Source of the DNA: SFLA01 sp964485815
GTDB taxonomy: Bacteria > Bacillota > Clostridia > Oscillospirales > CAG-382
NCBI GenBank assembly: GCA_964485815.1
Contig: CAZAJX010000006.1
Span: 1-64,000, forward strand
Reading direction: 5' to 3'
DNA: 64,000 bases
In this document: positions 40,420 through 48,001 of the stretch, in pieces
Layout of the letters: each line of letters begins with the position of its first letter
How positions within the stretch are numbered: the first letter of the stretch is position 1
Program-made: the position numbers and the translations under genes
The notes under the pieces: model-generated
Seen by the model: the letters and a program-made list of their open reading frames with translations, nothing else
Told to the model about the DNA's origin: nothing
Database searches by the model: none

Positions 40420-40668
40420 CTATTCATCCAGTTTTTTGCCGCAATAAGGGCAATACTCAACGGAAAAGCCGGCATGCTTTCCCAAGAACCTGCCGCAGGA
40501 GGGGCAACGGTTGAAGATAAGAGATAAAACCGCCCCGATCAAAGCCAGTCCTACGCCGATAAACGCCAAAACATACGCTTCAATCGCCGTTCCCAAGCCG
40601 GCGCACAAAGCACCGAACATTCCGCACATAATGGATATTATTAAAGCGGTTGTACGTGATAACTTCAT
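40420..40668 (-). CDS. Small membrane protein with C-terminal zinc ribbon
   Basis: 82 residues. Two hydrophobic helices (ALIISIMCGMFGALCAGLG and VLAFIGVGLALIGAVLSLIF) are followed by a zinc-ribbon tail with CPSCGRF and CPYCGKK. Small proteins of this layout are common in Firmicutes and have no established function; the ribbon may bind a partner or a nucleic acid on the cytoplasmic side. GGAGG lies before the ATG. Single-gene unit. Confidence 0.75.
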   Translation of the reverse strand: MKLSRTTALIISIMCGMFGALCAGLGTAIEAYVLAFIGVGLALIGAVLSLIFNRCPSCGRFLGKHAGFSVEYCPYCGKKLDE

Positions 40669-40735
40669 ATTTTTCCTCCCGTAATTGAGTGTTACACTAA
40701 GTATAACACGCCTGCTTTAAAAATGCAACAAAAAT

Positions 40736-40765
40736 TCCCGAGAAAGCACAGACTTTCTCGGGGAA
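40736..40765. terminator. Terminator of the hypB operon
   Basis: CCCGAGAAAG (40737-40746) pairs with CTTTCTCGGG (40753-40762), loop CACAGA, after the His-rich transporter gene. Confidence 0.85.
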
Positions 40766-40772
40766 TTTGTTT

Positions 40773-41843
40773 TTAAACGCTGTGAGAGTGATCGTGTTCG
40801 TTCAATTCACGGGAGTGGGTGTGGGAATGATCCTCGCTGTTGTCCCCGTGGGTGTGGGTATGCGAATGAACGTGGGTGTGCTCGTGGGTGTGTACCTTGT
40901 CCCCGTGGCGATGCTCGTGAGTATGAGTATGGGTATGCTCGTGGGTGTGCTGAAGGCTTACGGTGTCCTTAACCATAAACCAGGTACTGATTATCATAAT
41001 GACCAAGGCAACGTAAAACTGCGCCGATGGTCTTTCACCGAGAATGAGCATTCCGAAAATAACACCGAGGAACGGAGCGATGGAATAATAACCGCTTGTT
41101 TTCGCCGCACCAAGGCTTTTTTGTGCCATTATATAAAAATGTATGCTTAATCCGTATGCGACGAAGCCCAAAAGCAACGCGCAGAATATCCAATAAACCG
41201 CGGGAAGCTTCTCGCCCAGTATAAACGCAACGATCAAACTTCCCAAGCCGGAAAAGGTGCCTTTTATAATAACTATCTCCACAGAGCTTTTGTTGCTTAT
41301 CTTTCGGGTGCAGTTGTTTTCAAATCCCCAGCAAATACAAGCACCCAGCACAAACAGCGAGCCGTAATTGAATTCAAACGCACCCGCGCCTTCAAATCCC
41401 AGAATTACGCTTGCGGCAGTAACGAGAAGTATGGCTGCCCAAAGCCTTTTTGAAATAACCTCTTTAAAAACGACCAGAGCAATTACAGACGTGGCAACTA
41501 TCTCAAAGTTATTGAGCAGAGAAACCGATGCGGCGTTGCTTGATCTTATGCCCAGCATAAGCAATATGGGCGCGGCGATATCCAGCACCACCATTGCCAC
41601 GGTAAAGGGCAATTCCTTTTTGGTTAAATGCTCCGTATGTGTTTTCTTTCCCGCCGCTTTTTCAAAAACGCTGTACAAAAACAAGCCCGCTCCCGCTCCC
41701 AGATACAAAAAGGAAGCCATCATTGTAGGCGAAACGCTTTTGAGCAGTATTTTTGATACGGGAACGTTGATTGCGTAAAGTGCCGCCGCCAGAACGGCGT
41801 AAAAGGTAGCGAGGTTTTTGTGCTTAATACCTGACTTACTCAC
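40773..41843 (-). CDS. EamA/DMT permease with a His-rich metal-binding tail
   Basis: 356 residues. The first 300 form ten helices of the DMT superfamily (KILLKSVSPTMMASFLYLGA, SSNAASVSLLNNFEIVATSV, GYYSIAPFLGVIFGMLILGE). After the last helix comes a cytoplasmic tail of about 55 residues made largely of His alternating with Thr, Glu, Ser and Asp (about 298-356). Such tails bind nickel, zinc or cobalt. Its start overlaps the hypB stop by eight bases; HypB delivers nickel to hydrogenases, and this HypB lacks the usual N-terminal His stretch. The tail may serve that role in trans, which is inference. Helix content is otherwise ordinary. Confidence 0.85.
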   Translation of the reverse strand: MSKSGIKHKNLATFYAVLAAALYAINVPVSKILLKSVSPTMMASFLYLGAGAGLFLYSVFEKAAGKKTHTEHLTKKELPFTVAMVVLDIAAPILLMLGIRSSNAASVSLLNNFEIVATSVIALVVFKEVISKRLWAAILLVTAASVILGFEGAGAFEFNYGSLFVLGACICWGFENNCTRKISNKSSVEIVIIKGTFSGLGSLIVAFILGEKLPAVYWIFCALLLGFVAYGLSIHFYIMAQKSLGAAKTSGYYSIAPFLGVIFGMLILGERPSAQFYVALVIMIISTWFMVKDTVSLQHTHEHTHTHTHEHRHGDKVHTHEHTHVHSHTHTHGDNSEDHSHTHSRELNEHDHSHSV

Positions 41844-42519
41844 AATCGGATTCTCCGTTCCAGAGGAGCGTATTTTTAAATATCCAATCCGAAACGGCGT
41901 CCACTCCGTCCCCCGTCTTTGCGGAAACGAAAAGTATCTCTATATGGGGATTGCGCATTTTTGCGTACTCCGCCACCTTTTCCGTATCGAAATCGAAATA
42001 CTCCATAACGTCGGTCTTGTTGACCACCAGCAGTTGGCAGGTTTCGTACATCAAGGGGTATTTAAGAGGCTTATCGTGTCCCTCGGGCACGGAAAGTATT
42101 GTCATATTTTTTACTGCGCCCGTATCGAATTCCGCAGGGCAAACAAGGTTTCCCACGTTTTCCAGTATGACCAGATCGTATTTCTCGCTTCCCAGCTCAC
42201 CTAAGCCCTGACGCGTCATATCCGCATCCAGATGGCACATTCCGCCGGTGTGTATCTGTATTGAATCTATACCTGTTTCCCTGATAGCGCGGGCATCCAC
42301 ATCGGAATCAATATCCGCTTCCATTACCGCGATACGCAATTTATCCTTGAGAGAAGCGGTTATTTTTTTAAGCAGGGTGGTCTTCCCCGCTCCGGGAGAG
42401 GACATAAGATTGAGCAAAAAGGTCTTTTCCTTTTTTAATTGCTCCCGCAGAAGGCAGGCGTCTGCGTTGTTATCCGCAAAAACGCTTTGCTTTACTTCGA
42501 TTATACGAATATCCTGCAT
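41836..42519 (-). CDS. hypB: HypB-type nickel-insertion GTPase
   Basis: 227 residues of the SIMIBI GTPase class. P-loop SPGAGKT (41-47), the G-domain metal site Cys95-His96 in GGMCHLD and Cys127 in NLVCPAEFD, and NKTDVMEYF for guanine. HypB uses GTP to load nickel into [NiFe] hydrogenase with HypA. The N-terminal His-rich or CxxCGC metal store of some HypB proteins is missing. No hydrogenase, urease or hypA gene lies in the window. It is the middle gene of a three-gene operon: ferredoxin-like protein, hypB, His-tailed permease. Confidence 0.9.
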   Translation of the reverse strand: MQDIRIIEVKQSVFADNNADACLLREQLKKEKTFLLNLMSSPGAGKTTLLKKITASLKDKLRIAVMEADIDSDVDARAIRETGIDSIQIHTGGMCHLDADMTRQGLGELGSEKYDLVILENVGNLVCPAEFDTGAVKNMTILSVPEGHDKPLKYPLMYETCQLLVVNKTDVMEYFDFDTEKVAEYAKMRNPHIEILFVSAKTGDGVDAVSDWIFKNTLLWNGESDCE

Positions 42520-42536
42520 TTACATATCCTCCGTCT

Positions 42537-43559
42537 TTATAATTTAAGATCCAGATTAAAATCCTTTTTAAAATATTCCTGCAGGTCTGCCCGCATAGGC
42601 ATGGTCTGCTTTATATTTATAGCGCCGACCTTACAACGGGATTTGCATATTCCGCATCCCACACAGCTTTCCTGATTAATAACTACCTTTCCGTCGGCAT
42701 TAAAGGAGATCGCCTCAACGGGGCATCCGTTGCGCTCCTCGGCGCACTTTTTACAGCCTACGCATTTTGTAAGATCGGGAACTGCGGTCCAGCCCGAAGG
42801 ATGGAAGCGGTGTCTTTCCGCAGAGGTGGCGTTGCGGGCAAGACGCATAGCGATACAGCAGCAGGGACAGCAAAAGCAAATTTCAAGAAAATGGTCCATA
42901 AGATCGTTTCTCACGCCCCACAGCATTTGCTCTACCTCTATCCACACAGCCTGACCCATAAGACCTGCCTCGGCGGCTTGGTCAACTCGCTCGCAGGCTT
43001 CCTCGTATGTAAACTCTCTGCCCAAGCCGTGCTTTACCACAGCTTTTGCCGCTTCGCCCAGAAACAAACAGCCTAAATTATGGTCGAAATCCTTGCAATC
43101 GTTTGCCTGACGGCACAAGCATCCGTCCATTCCCGCGATATATGACATCTTTTTAAGAGATTCTTTTATTAAATCCAGAGGGATAACTACTTTTTCGCTT
43201 TTGTCGGTTACGTCCACGTTAAGGGGAAGCACCACCGTGCCGGTGGGACGCTCCATATCGGGATAAAGCTTTATCCCCGTTTTGTATACACGGGCTTTCC
43301 AGCCGCCCTCCTTCATCCATACGGAAAATTTTACAAACATTTTGTAAAGCTTGAGTGCAAGTGGCCAACGTTTTTTGCTCATATACAAAACATTTTCCAA
43401 CAGCCAGTTGTATATGCCCAGCCCGTTGGATTTGTTTTTGTAGGGCGGGAATCCGACTTCCTTTCGGTCAAGCCGTTCTTTATCCAGATAAAGCACGTTG
43501 CCCTGCTCATCTATATTTGTATTTGTTTCCGTTTCAAGCAAAGCTTCTTTTTCGTGCAT
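42537..43559 (-). CDS. Two-[4Fe-4S] ferredoxin-domain protein with Cys-rich core
   Basis: 340 residues. An N-terminal helical region (about 1-135) is followed by a Cys-rich segment (DGCLCRQANDCKD, then CFCCPCCC near 235). The C-terminal ferredoxin domain has CVGCKKCAEERNGCP and CVGCGICKSRC, each supplying a 4Fe-4S cluster. Proteins of this layout are common in anaerobes and lack an assigned role. It is the first gene of the operon with hypB and the His-tailed permease, so a role in metal-centre assembly or electron supply is plausible but unproven. AGAGG precedes the ATG. Confidence 0.8.
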   Translation of the reverse strand: MHEKEALLETETNTNIDEQGNVLYLDKERLDRKEVGFPPYKNKSNGLGIYNWLLENVLYMSKKRWPLALKLYKMFVKFSVWMKEGGWKARVYKTGIKLYPDMERPTGTVVLPLNVDVTDKSEKVVIPLDLIKESLKKMSYIAGMDGCLCRQANDCKDFDHNLGCLFLGEAAKAVVKHGLGREFTYEEACERVDQAAEAGLMGQAVWIEVEQMLWGVRNDLMDHFLEICFCCPCCCIAMRLARNATSAERHRFHPSGWTAVPDLTKCVGCKKCAEERNGCPVEAISFNADGKVVINQESCVGCGICKSRCKVGAINIKQTMPMRADLQEYFKKDFNLDLKL

Positions 43560-43627
43560 CGTTTACCTCTGTTTTTTACCAAAATTCGGCTTTTTATTCG
43601 TTTTTTCAAAACGCCGCCGCTTTTTAC

Positions 43628-43656
43628 AGTATAAGCGATTACAGATAAAAAATCAA
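43628..43656 (-). promoter_or_regulatory. Promoter of the ferredoxin-hypB-permease operon
   Basis: Minus strand: TTGATT (43651-43656), 17 bases, TATACT (43628-43633), about 65 bases before the start. Confidence 0.75.
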
Positions 43657-43677
43657 GTTATTTGTTGGTTAACCAAA

Positions 43678-43711
43678 AAAATTAACGCTCGGTGTTAAAA
43701 CCGAGCGTTTT
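43678..43711. terminator. Terminator after ywlG
   Basis: AACGCTCGG (43684-43692) pairs with CCGAGCGTT (43701-43709), loop TGTTAAAA; on the minus strand it ends in TAATTTTTTT. Confidence 0.88.
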
Positions 43712-43720
43712 GTCCGGTAT

Positions 43721-44266
43721 TTACAGCATCTTCTGATCGTACACCGCTCTTGCGCCGCCGATAAACTTGGGGCGTGTACGGGCGGCAAGCACCGTTGCAC
43801 AGCCGATACGGTTGTTTTCAAGCCTTAAAGGAACAGCCACCTTTTTAAGATGCATTCCGATGAGGGTAAAGCCGATATCCATACCCGCATCCGCTTTTAT
43901 TTCCTCCAGCACTACGGGGTCTTCAAAGCCAAGGTAAGCCTCGGTCGCAAGAGAACCGCCCGCCTTGGGCCGGGGAACAACATTTACCGCCTCGGCAAAG
44001 GGTACCGCCCCGCGCTCGGTAACGATGGCTCTGTTCAGATGCTCACAGCACTGCACCGCAAGGCAAATCCCCTTGCTTTTTGTGTAATCGTAAAGGGCAG
44101 TGAATATTTCCTGCGCCGTATCGGGATCGGAATTTGTGCCTATCTTTGCACCCATTACCTCGCTGGTGGAGCATCCCACCACCAAAATATTACCCGAAAC
44201 GAGCCCTGCTTTTTCGCAAAGCTCCGCTACTGCGGACAAGGTTTGTTCGTAAATTACAGTGTTCAT
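43721..44266 (-). CDS. ywlG: YwlG/TIGR01440 family protein (DUF436)
   Basis: 181 residues, normal for the family. Conserved segments: LVVGCSTSEVMGAKIGTNSD, VQCCEHLNRAIV, PFAEAVNVVPRPKAGGSLAT, DAGMDIGFTLIGMHLK and a C-terminal RPKFIGGARAVY. The family is widespread in Firmicutes, usually near glyA, upp or cell-wall genes; its biochemical function is not known. Here it follows gtrA in a likely two-gene unit with an 11-base gap. Confidence 0.92.
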   Translation of the reverse strand: MNTVIYEQTLSAVAELCEKAGLVSGNILVVGCSTSEVMGAKIGTNSDPDTAQEIFTALYDYTKSKGICLAVQCCEHLNRAIVTERGAVPFAEAVNVVPRPKAGGSLATEAYLGFEDPVVLEEIKADAGMDIGFTLIGMHLKKVAVPLRLENNRIGCATVLAARTRPKFIGGARAVYDQKML

Positions 44267-44277
44267 AAATATATCCT

Positions 44278-44688
44278 TTATTTTTTTGTTTCCAGCGTGT
44301 CCTCTTTACCGCGGTATACCACGAATTTGCAGAAAAGAAATTCAAGCACAAAATTGGCAAGCATGGTTACCGCCAGAACTATAAAATCGTTTACTCCCTT
44401 GCCCTCTGCCAGATGTCCAAGATATGTGGACAGAGGTGTGAATACAAGGTAAAAGCCAAATACCTTTGCCATAGCCACGGGCACGTTGGCGGCGGATTTG
44501 AAGGTGTAACGGCGGTTAAGAGTAAAATTCCAGAGTATGGACAGCACAAGGGACGTGAGATAAGGTATCCAGTAAGATTTAATGAACAACTCCATAAGGG
44601 CAAATGAGCCTACCTGAATTATTCCCGCAGAAACGGAAAACAGAGTAAACTTTACCGCCTGCCATAATTGCTTTTTTTCTTTTTTCAT
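44278..44688 (-). CDS. GtrA-family membrane protein
   Basis: 136 residues with four helices: FTLFSVSAGIIQVGSFALME, YLTSLVLSILWNFTLNRRYTF (the SxxxNFxxNRxxTF box), VFGFYLVFTPLSTYLGHLAE and VTMLANFVLEFLFCKFVVY. GtrA-like proteins are thought to flip lipid-linked sugars or assist surface glycosyltransferases; none is adjacent. The start is the ATG ten bases after AAGGAG. It is divergent from the beta-glucosidase gene. Confidence 0.88.
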   Translation of the reverse strand: MKKEKKQLWQAVKFTLFSVSAGIIQVGSFALMELFIKSYWIPYLTSLVLSILWNFTLNRRYTFKSAANVPVAMAKVFGFYLVFTPLSTYLGHLAEGKGVNDFIVLAVTMLANFVLEFLFCKFVVYRGKEDTLETKK

Positions 44689-44721
44689 TACCGTGCTTCT
44701 CCTTACCGTTATTTCATATTT

Positions 44722-44750
44722 GTTATACCACAAAATAAAAAGATTTTCAA
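44722..44750 (-). promoter_or_regulatory. Promoter of gtrA-ywlG
   Basis: Minus strand: TTGAAA (44745-44750), 17 bases, TATAAC (44722-44727). Confidence 0.75.
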
Positions 44751-44769
44751 GTTTATATGAAAACGCAGG

Positions 44770-44797
44770 TTGAAAATCGAAAAAAACGTATTATAAT
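44770..44797 (+). promoter_or_regulatory. Promoter of the beta-glucosidase gene
   Basis: TTGAAA (44770-44775), 16 bases, TATAAT (44792-44797). Confidence 0.75.
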
Positions 44798-44842
44798 ATA
44801 GGTAATAATTCGCTTTCTTTGGGGAAGGAGATTTTTAAAGCT

Positions 44843-46207
44843 ATGTTTAAAAAGGATTTTATGTGGGGTACCGCTACTGCCGCTTACCAGATCGAGGGGG
44901 CGGCTCATGAGGACGGCAGAGGGCTTTCCGTGTGGGACGTTTTCTGCGAGGACGGAAAGGTATATGCGGGGCATACGGGAGATACCGCCTGCGATCATTA
45001 CCACAGATTTGCCGAAGACGTTGCGCTTATGAAGGAGCTGGGGATAAATTCCTACCGTTTTTCCCTTTCCTGGCCCAGAATTATACCAAACGGAGTGGGT
45101 GAAGTTAACCAAAAAGGAATAGATTTTTATAACTCTCTTATCGACGAGCTTATTAAAAACGATATAACTCCCATAATCACCCTTTTCCATTGGGACTACC
45201 CTTACGAGCTCGAGAAAAAAGGAGGCTGGCGCAACCGTGACAGCTCCGAATGGTTTGCTGAATATGCCGAAGTGGTGTTCAAAAACTTTTCCGACAGAGT
45301 AAAATATTTCGTCACCCTTAACGAGCCGCAGTGCTTTATCGGTCAGGGCTATGCTCAGGGAATACACGCTCCCGGACTTATATGTTCGGGCAGAGATATC
45401 GTTACAATGGCGCACAACGTTATGCTTGCCCACGGCAAGGCGGTTATAAAGCTGAGAGAGATCGCCCCCGATTGCAAGATAGGCTATGCTCCCACCGCTT
45501 CCGCCGCAATACCCGCAACGGACAGCGAGGAGGATATCGAAACGGCGCGCACAAGCTTTTTCGATATTGATATGAACAACTGGACGTGGAACGTGTCCTG
45601 GTGGAGCGATCCTATTATGCTGGGCAGATATCCCGAAGAAACAAAGGCGTTTGAGAAGCTGGGTAAATACCTGCCCGAAAGCTATAAGGAAGACCTGAAG
45701 ATCATATCCGAGCCCATTGATTTTTACTGCCAGAACATATACAACGGCGCCCGCTTCCGTGCAGGCGCAAACGGCCCCCGGTGGGTGCCCAATTCCATAA
45801 ATATGCCCCTTACCAACTGTAATTGGCCCGTAGTGCCCGAATCCCTTTACTGGGGTCCCAAGTTCCTTTACGAGCGTTACGGAAAGCCTATAATAATTTC
45901 CGAAAACGGTATGGCGGGTTACGATGCCGTTTCCCTTGACGGCAAGGTTCACGATGCGGACAGAATAGATTTTATACATAAATATCTGCTTGAGCTTGAA
46001 AAAGCCGTTGACGAGGGTATCGAGATCGACGGATATATGTATTGGTCGCTGATGGATAATTTCGAATGGTCAAAGGGATACTCCGTCCGCTTCGGGCTTA
46101 TTCATATAGATTACGTCACCCAGAAACGAACCCCCAAGGATTCCTTTTATTGGTATAAAAATGTAATAGAAACAGGCGGCGAAAGCCTTCACGAATTTTC
46201 AAAATAA
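44843..46207 (+). CDS. GH1 beta-glucosidase
   Basis: 454 residues, typical for family GH1. N-terminal signature DFMWGTATAAYQIEGAAHEDG, the acid/base Glu in TLNEPQ, the nucleophile in ISENGM, and aglycone and substrate-site residues WYWSLMDNFEW-like (YMYWSLMDNFEWSKGYSVRFG). The region SLMDNFEWSKGY carries the Glu-Trp of non-phosphorylated glucosidases rather than the Ser/Lys/Tyr set of 6-phospho-beta-glucosidases. It hydrolyses beta-linked glucosides or cellobiose. No signal peptide, so it acts in the cytoplasm. The start is the ATG after AAGGAG; a longer frame begins inside the ribosome site. No transporter genes adjoin it. Confidence 0.92.
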   Translation: MFKKDFMWGTATAAYQIEGAAHEDGRGLSVWDVFCEDGKVYAGHTGDTACDHYHRFAEDVALMKELGINSYRFSLSWPRIIPNGVGEVNQKGIDFYNSLIDELIKNDITPIITLFHWDYPYELEKKGGWRNRDSSEWFAEYAEVVFKNFSDRVKYFVTLNEPQCFIGQGYAQGIHAPGLICSGRDIVTMAHNVMLAHGKAVIKLREIAPDCKIGYAPTASAAIPATDSEEDIETARTSFFDIDMNNWTWNVSWWSDPIMLGRYPEETKAFEKLGKYLPESYKEDLKIISEPIDFYCQNIYNGARFRAGANGPRWVPNSINMPLTNCNWPVVPESLYWGPKFLYERYGKPIIISENGMAGYDAVSLDGKVHDADRIDFIHKYLLELEKAVDEGIEIDGYMYWSLMDNFEWSKGYSVRFGLIHIDYVTQKRTPKDSFYWYKNVIETGGESLHEFSK

Positions 46208-46223
46208 TATACTTTTTCATTTT

Positions 46224-46272
46224 TTCATCGCTCACTTCATCAATCATTAAGGGTTGACAAATGAGCGATGAA
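46224..46272. promoter_or_regulatory. 11-bp inverted repeat over the fic promoter
   Basis: TTCATCGCTCA (46224-46234) and TGAGCGATGAA (46262-46272) are perfect inverted copies. The second arm lies just after the -35 box, inside the spacer, so a bound repressor would block the promoter. Confidence 0.6.
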
Positions 46273-46282
46273 CTGTTATTAT
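46254..46282 (+). promoter_or_regulatory. Promoter of the fic gene
   Basis: TTGACA (46254-46259), 17 bases, TATTAT (46277-46282). Confidence 0.85.
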
Positions 46283-46301
46283 GAGAAAGAGGTAAGAAAT
46301 T

Positions 46302-47285
46302 ATGTATAACAAAAAACCGCCATTCCAAATTACAAACGAGATTTTATCGGCAATTGCGGAGATTGCAGAGGTAGTAGGGCGATTCAGCGCCACACAAGGG
46401 CTGACTGCGAACCCTACGTTGCGTCGCACGAATCGTATACGAACAATATATTCATCTTTGGCTATTGAGCAAAACACTTTGAGTTTAGAACAGGTAACCG
46501 CTGTTTTGAACGGCAAAAGAATCCTCGCTCCGCCAAAAGATATTGCAGAAGTGAAAAATGCATACGAAATTTATGAAATGCTGGATATGCTGAACCCTTT
46601 TTCTATCGATGATCTTCTGAATGCCCACGGTGTTATGACCAAAGGTTTAGTTGAAGAATCCGGTTGCTTCCGCTCCCGTCCGGTGGGAGTCGTGGACAAG
46701 CAGGGCAACGTTCTGCATTTTGGTACACTCCCGAATTATGTTCCGGAGTTGGTCGTTGATTTATTGGATTGGGTGAAAAACAGTAACGTTCATATGCTGA
46801 TCAAAAGCTGTGTGTTCCATTATGAGTTTGAATTGATTCATCCGTTTGCAGACGGCAACGGCAGAATGGGTCGGCTTTGGCACACACTTTTGCTGGCAAG
46901 GTGGAACCCTTTGTTTGCGTGGCTTCCGGTGGAATCTATTATTCACGACAGACAAACCGAATACTACGAAGCGATCAACCGGTCGAATTGTAACGGTGAA
47001 TCCACGGTATTTATCACATTTATGCTTTCCGCCATCAAGGAAGCGTTGATAGAAGCAATGGAAACTGTCGGTGTAACCGAAAATATGTCCGATACGGAAT
47101 TGCGCCGGTATAAAATCGAACGGTTTCTTCAAAGGAACGATGCTATCACAAATGCTGACGTGCGACAGATGTTCACCGTATCCGCCGCAACGGCAAATCG
47201 TATACTCGCAAGGTTAACCGAAGAAGGAAAACTTAAAAAGGTTCGTATCGGCAAGTCTTGGGGATATGTATTTGCAGATAAATAG
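46302..47285 (+). CDS. Fic-domain protein (predicted AMP transferase)
   Basis: 327 residues. The Fic core motif HPFADGNGRMGR (180-191) is intact, with catalytic His180 and the nucleotide anion hole. An N-terminal helix resembling the inhibitory helix of class II Fic proteins is present (SSLAIEQN, 51-58), but the Gly/Asn usually following its Glu56 is Gln57. The C-terminal 70 residues form a winged helix (TNADVRQMFTVSAATANRIL, ARLTEEGKL). Fic enzymes usually move AMP onto target proteins. The gene stands alone under a promoter overlapped by an inverted repeat. The winged helix could bind that repeat; this is inference. Confidence 0.92.
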   Translation: MYNKKPPFQITNEILSAIAEIAEVVGRFSATQGLTANPTLRRTNRIRTIYSSLAIEQNTLSLEQVTAVLNGKRILAPPKDIAEVKNAYEIYEMLDMLNPFSIDDLLNAHGVMTKGLVEESGCFRSRPVGVVDKQGNVLHFGTLPNYVPELVVDLLDWVKNSNVHMLIKSCVFHYEFELIHPFADGNGRMGRLWHTLLLARWNPLFAWLPVESIIHDRQTEYYEAINRSNCNGESTVFITFMLSAIKEALIEAMETVGVTENMSDTELRRYKIERFLQRNDAITNADVRQMFTVSAATANRILARLTEEGKLKKVRIGKSWGYVFADK

Positions 47286-47340
47286 AGTGGCTTTGTATTC
47301 GCACACATTCTCTTATACGCACAAAAGCCTGAAAAAATAT

Positions 47341-47372
47341 GCCCCGGTTCAAAATGCTCGGGGCGTTTTGTT
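47341..47372 (+). terminator. Terminator of fic
   Basis: GCCCCG (47341-47346) pairs with CGGGGC (47359-47364), followed by GTTTTGTT. Confidence 0.7.
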
Positions 47373-47420
47373 GTGTGTTGATTTAACGTAGCTGCTACGA
47401 GAAAGCGGTATCAACGAAAA

Positions 47421-47951
47421 TTATTTGTAGAATTCATCAAATAATTCGTCTGCCTTTTCTTCGGAAATTTGGGATTGACTGATTTTAGCCTTCCCGCCTT
47501 TTACCTGAATATCAATTTGTATATCAAAATCCAAGTAGTAGACAGTGCGGCTGTAATCTGCGGGAGCAAATGTACTTACATATTCTATGAGAGCAGATGC
47601 GGCCTTTTTGGCAAAATCATCCTGTTGGTCGGCGCCTATATGAACAACCCCCATACCGTAAACGGTCAATATCACGCTTTCTCCGTTGTCTGCGGTAGCG
47701 CGAATAATATAGTTGAAGGAATTTTCGTAATCTTCACTCGTAAATTCGGGTTGTCCGAAAGCTGAAAGAAGTTTTCCTTCTGCTATTGCGGCATCTTCTT
47801 GAGAATTCATTTCTCCGAAATCCATAAAATAGGAACTTCCGCCAATCAAATTAGAGTCTTGTAAAGATTCAAAATTAAATTTCATTACATCTTCTCCTGA
47901 GCAAACATTGTTACATCCCGACAAAACAAACACAACCGAAATCAAAAACAA
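47421..47951 (-). CDS. Putative lipoprotein, start uncertain
   Basis: 176 residues as far as the TTG used here. A hydrophobic stretch ending VLSGC gives a lipobox, followed by an acid-rich domain (LIGGSSYFMDFGEMNSQEDAAI, NYIIRATADNGES, VILTVYGMGVVHIG). No family recognised. There is no ATG or GTG in the right place and no clear ribosome site; the frame closes at a TAG about ten codons upstream, so the true start may be TTG or ATT, or the 5' end was lost by rearrangement behind guaA, whose stop is only 50 bases away. Expected on the outer membrane face if expressed. Confidence 0.55.
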   Translation of the reverse strand: MFLISVVFVLSGCNNVCSGEDVMKFNFESLQDSNLIGGSSYFMDFGEMNSQEDAAIAEGKLLSAFGQPEFTSEDYENSFNYIIRATADNGESVILTVYGMGVVHIGADQQDDFAKKAASALIEYVSTFAPADYSRTVYYLDFDIQIDIQVKGGKAKISQSQISEEKADELFDEFYK

Positions 47952-48001
47952 TATCGATAAAATTCGTTTTGCCGTTAACTACAACTTCCAAACCGATTGT
48001 A

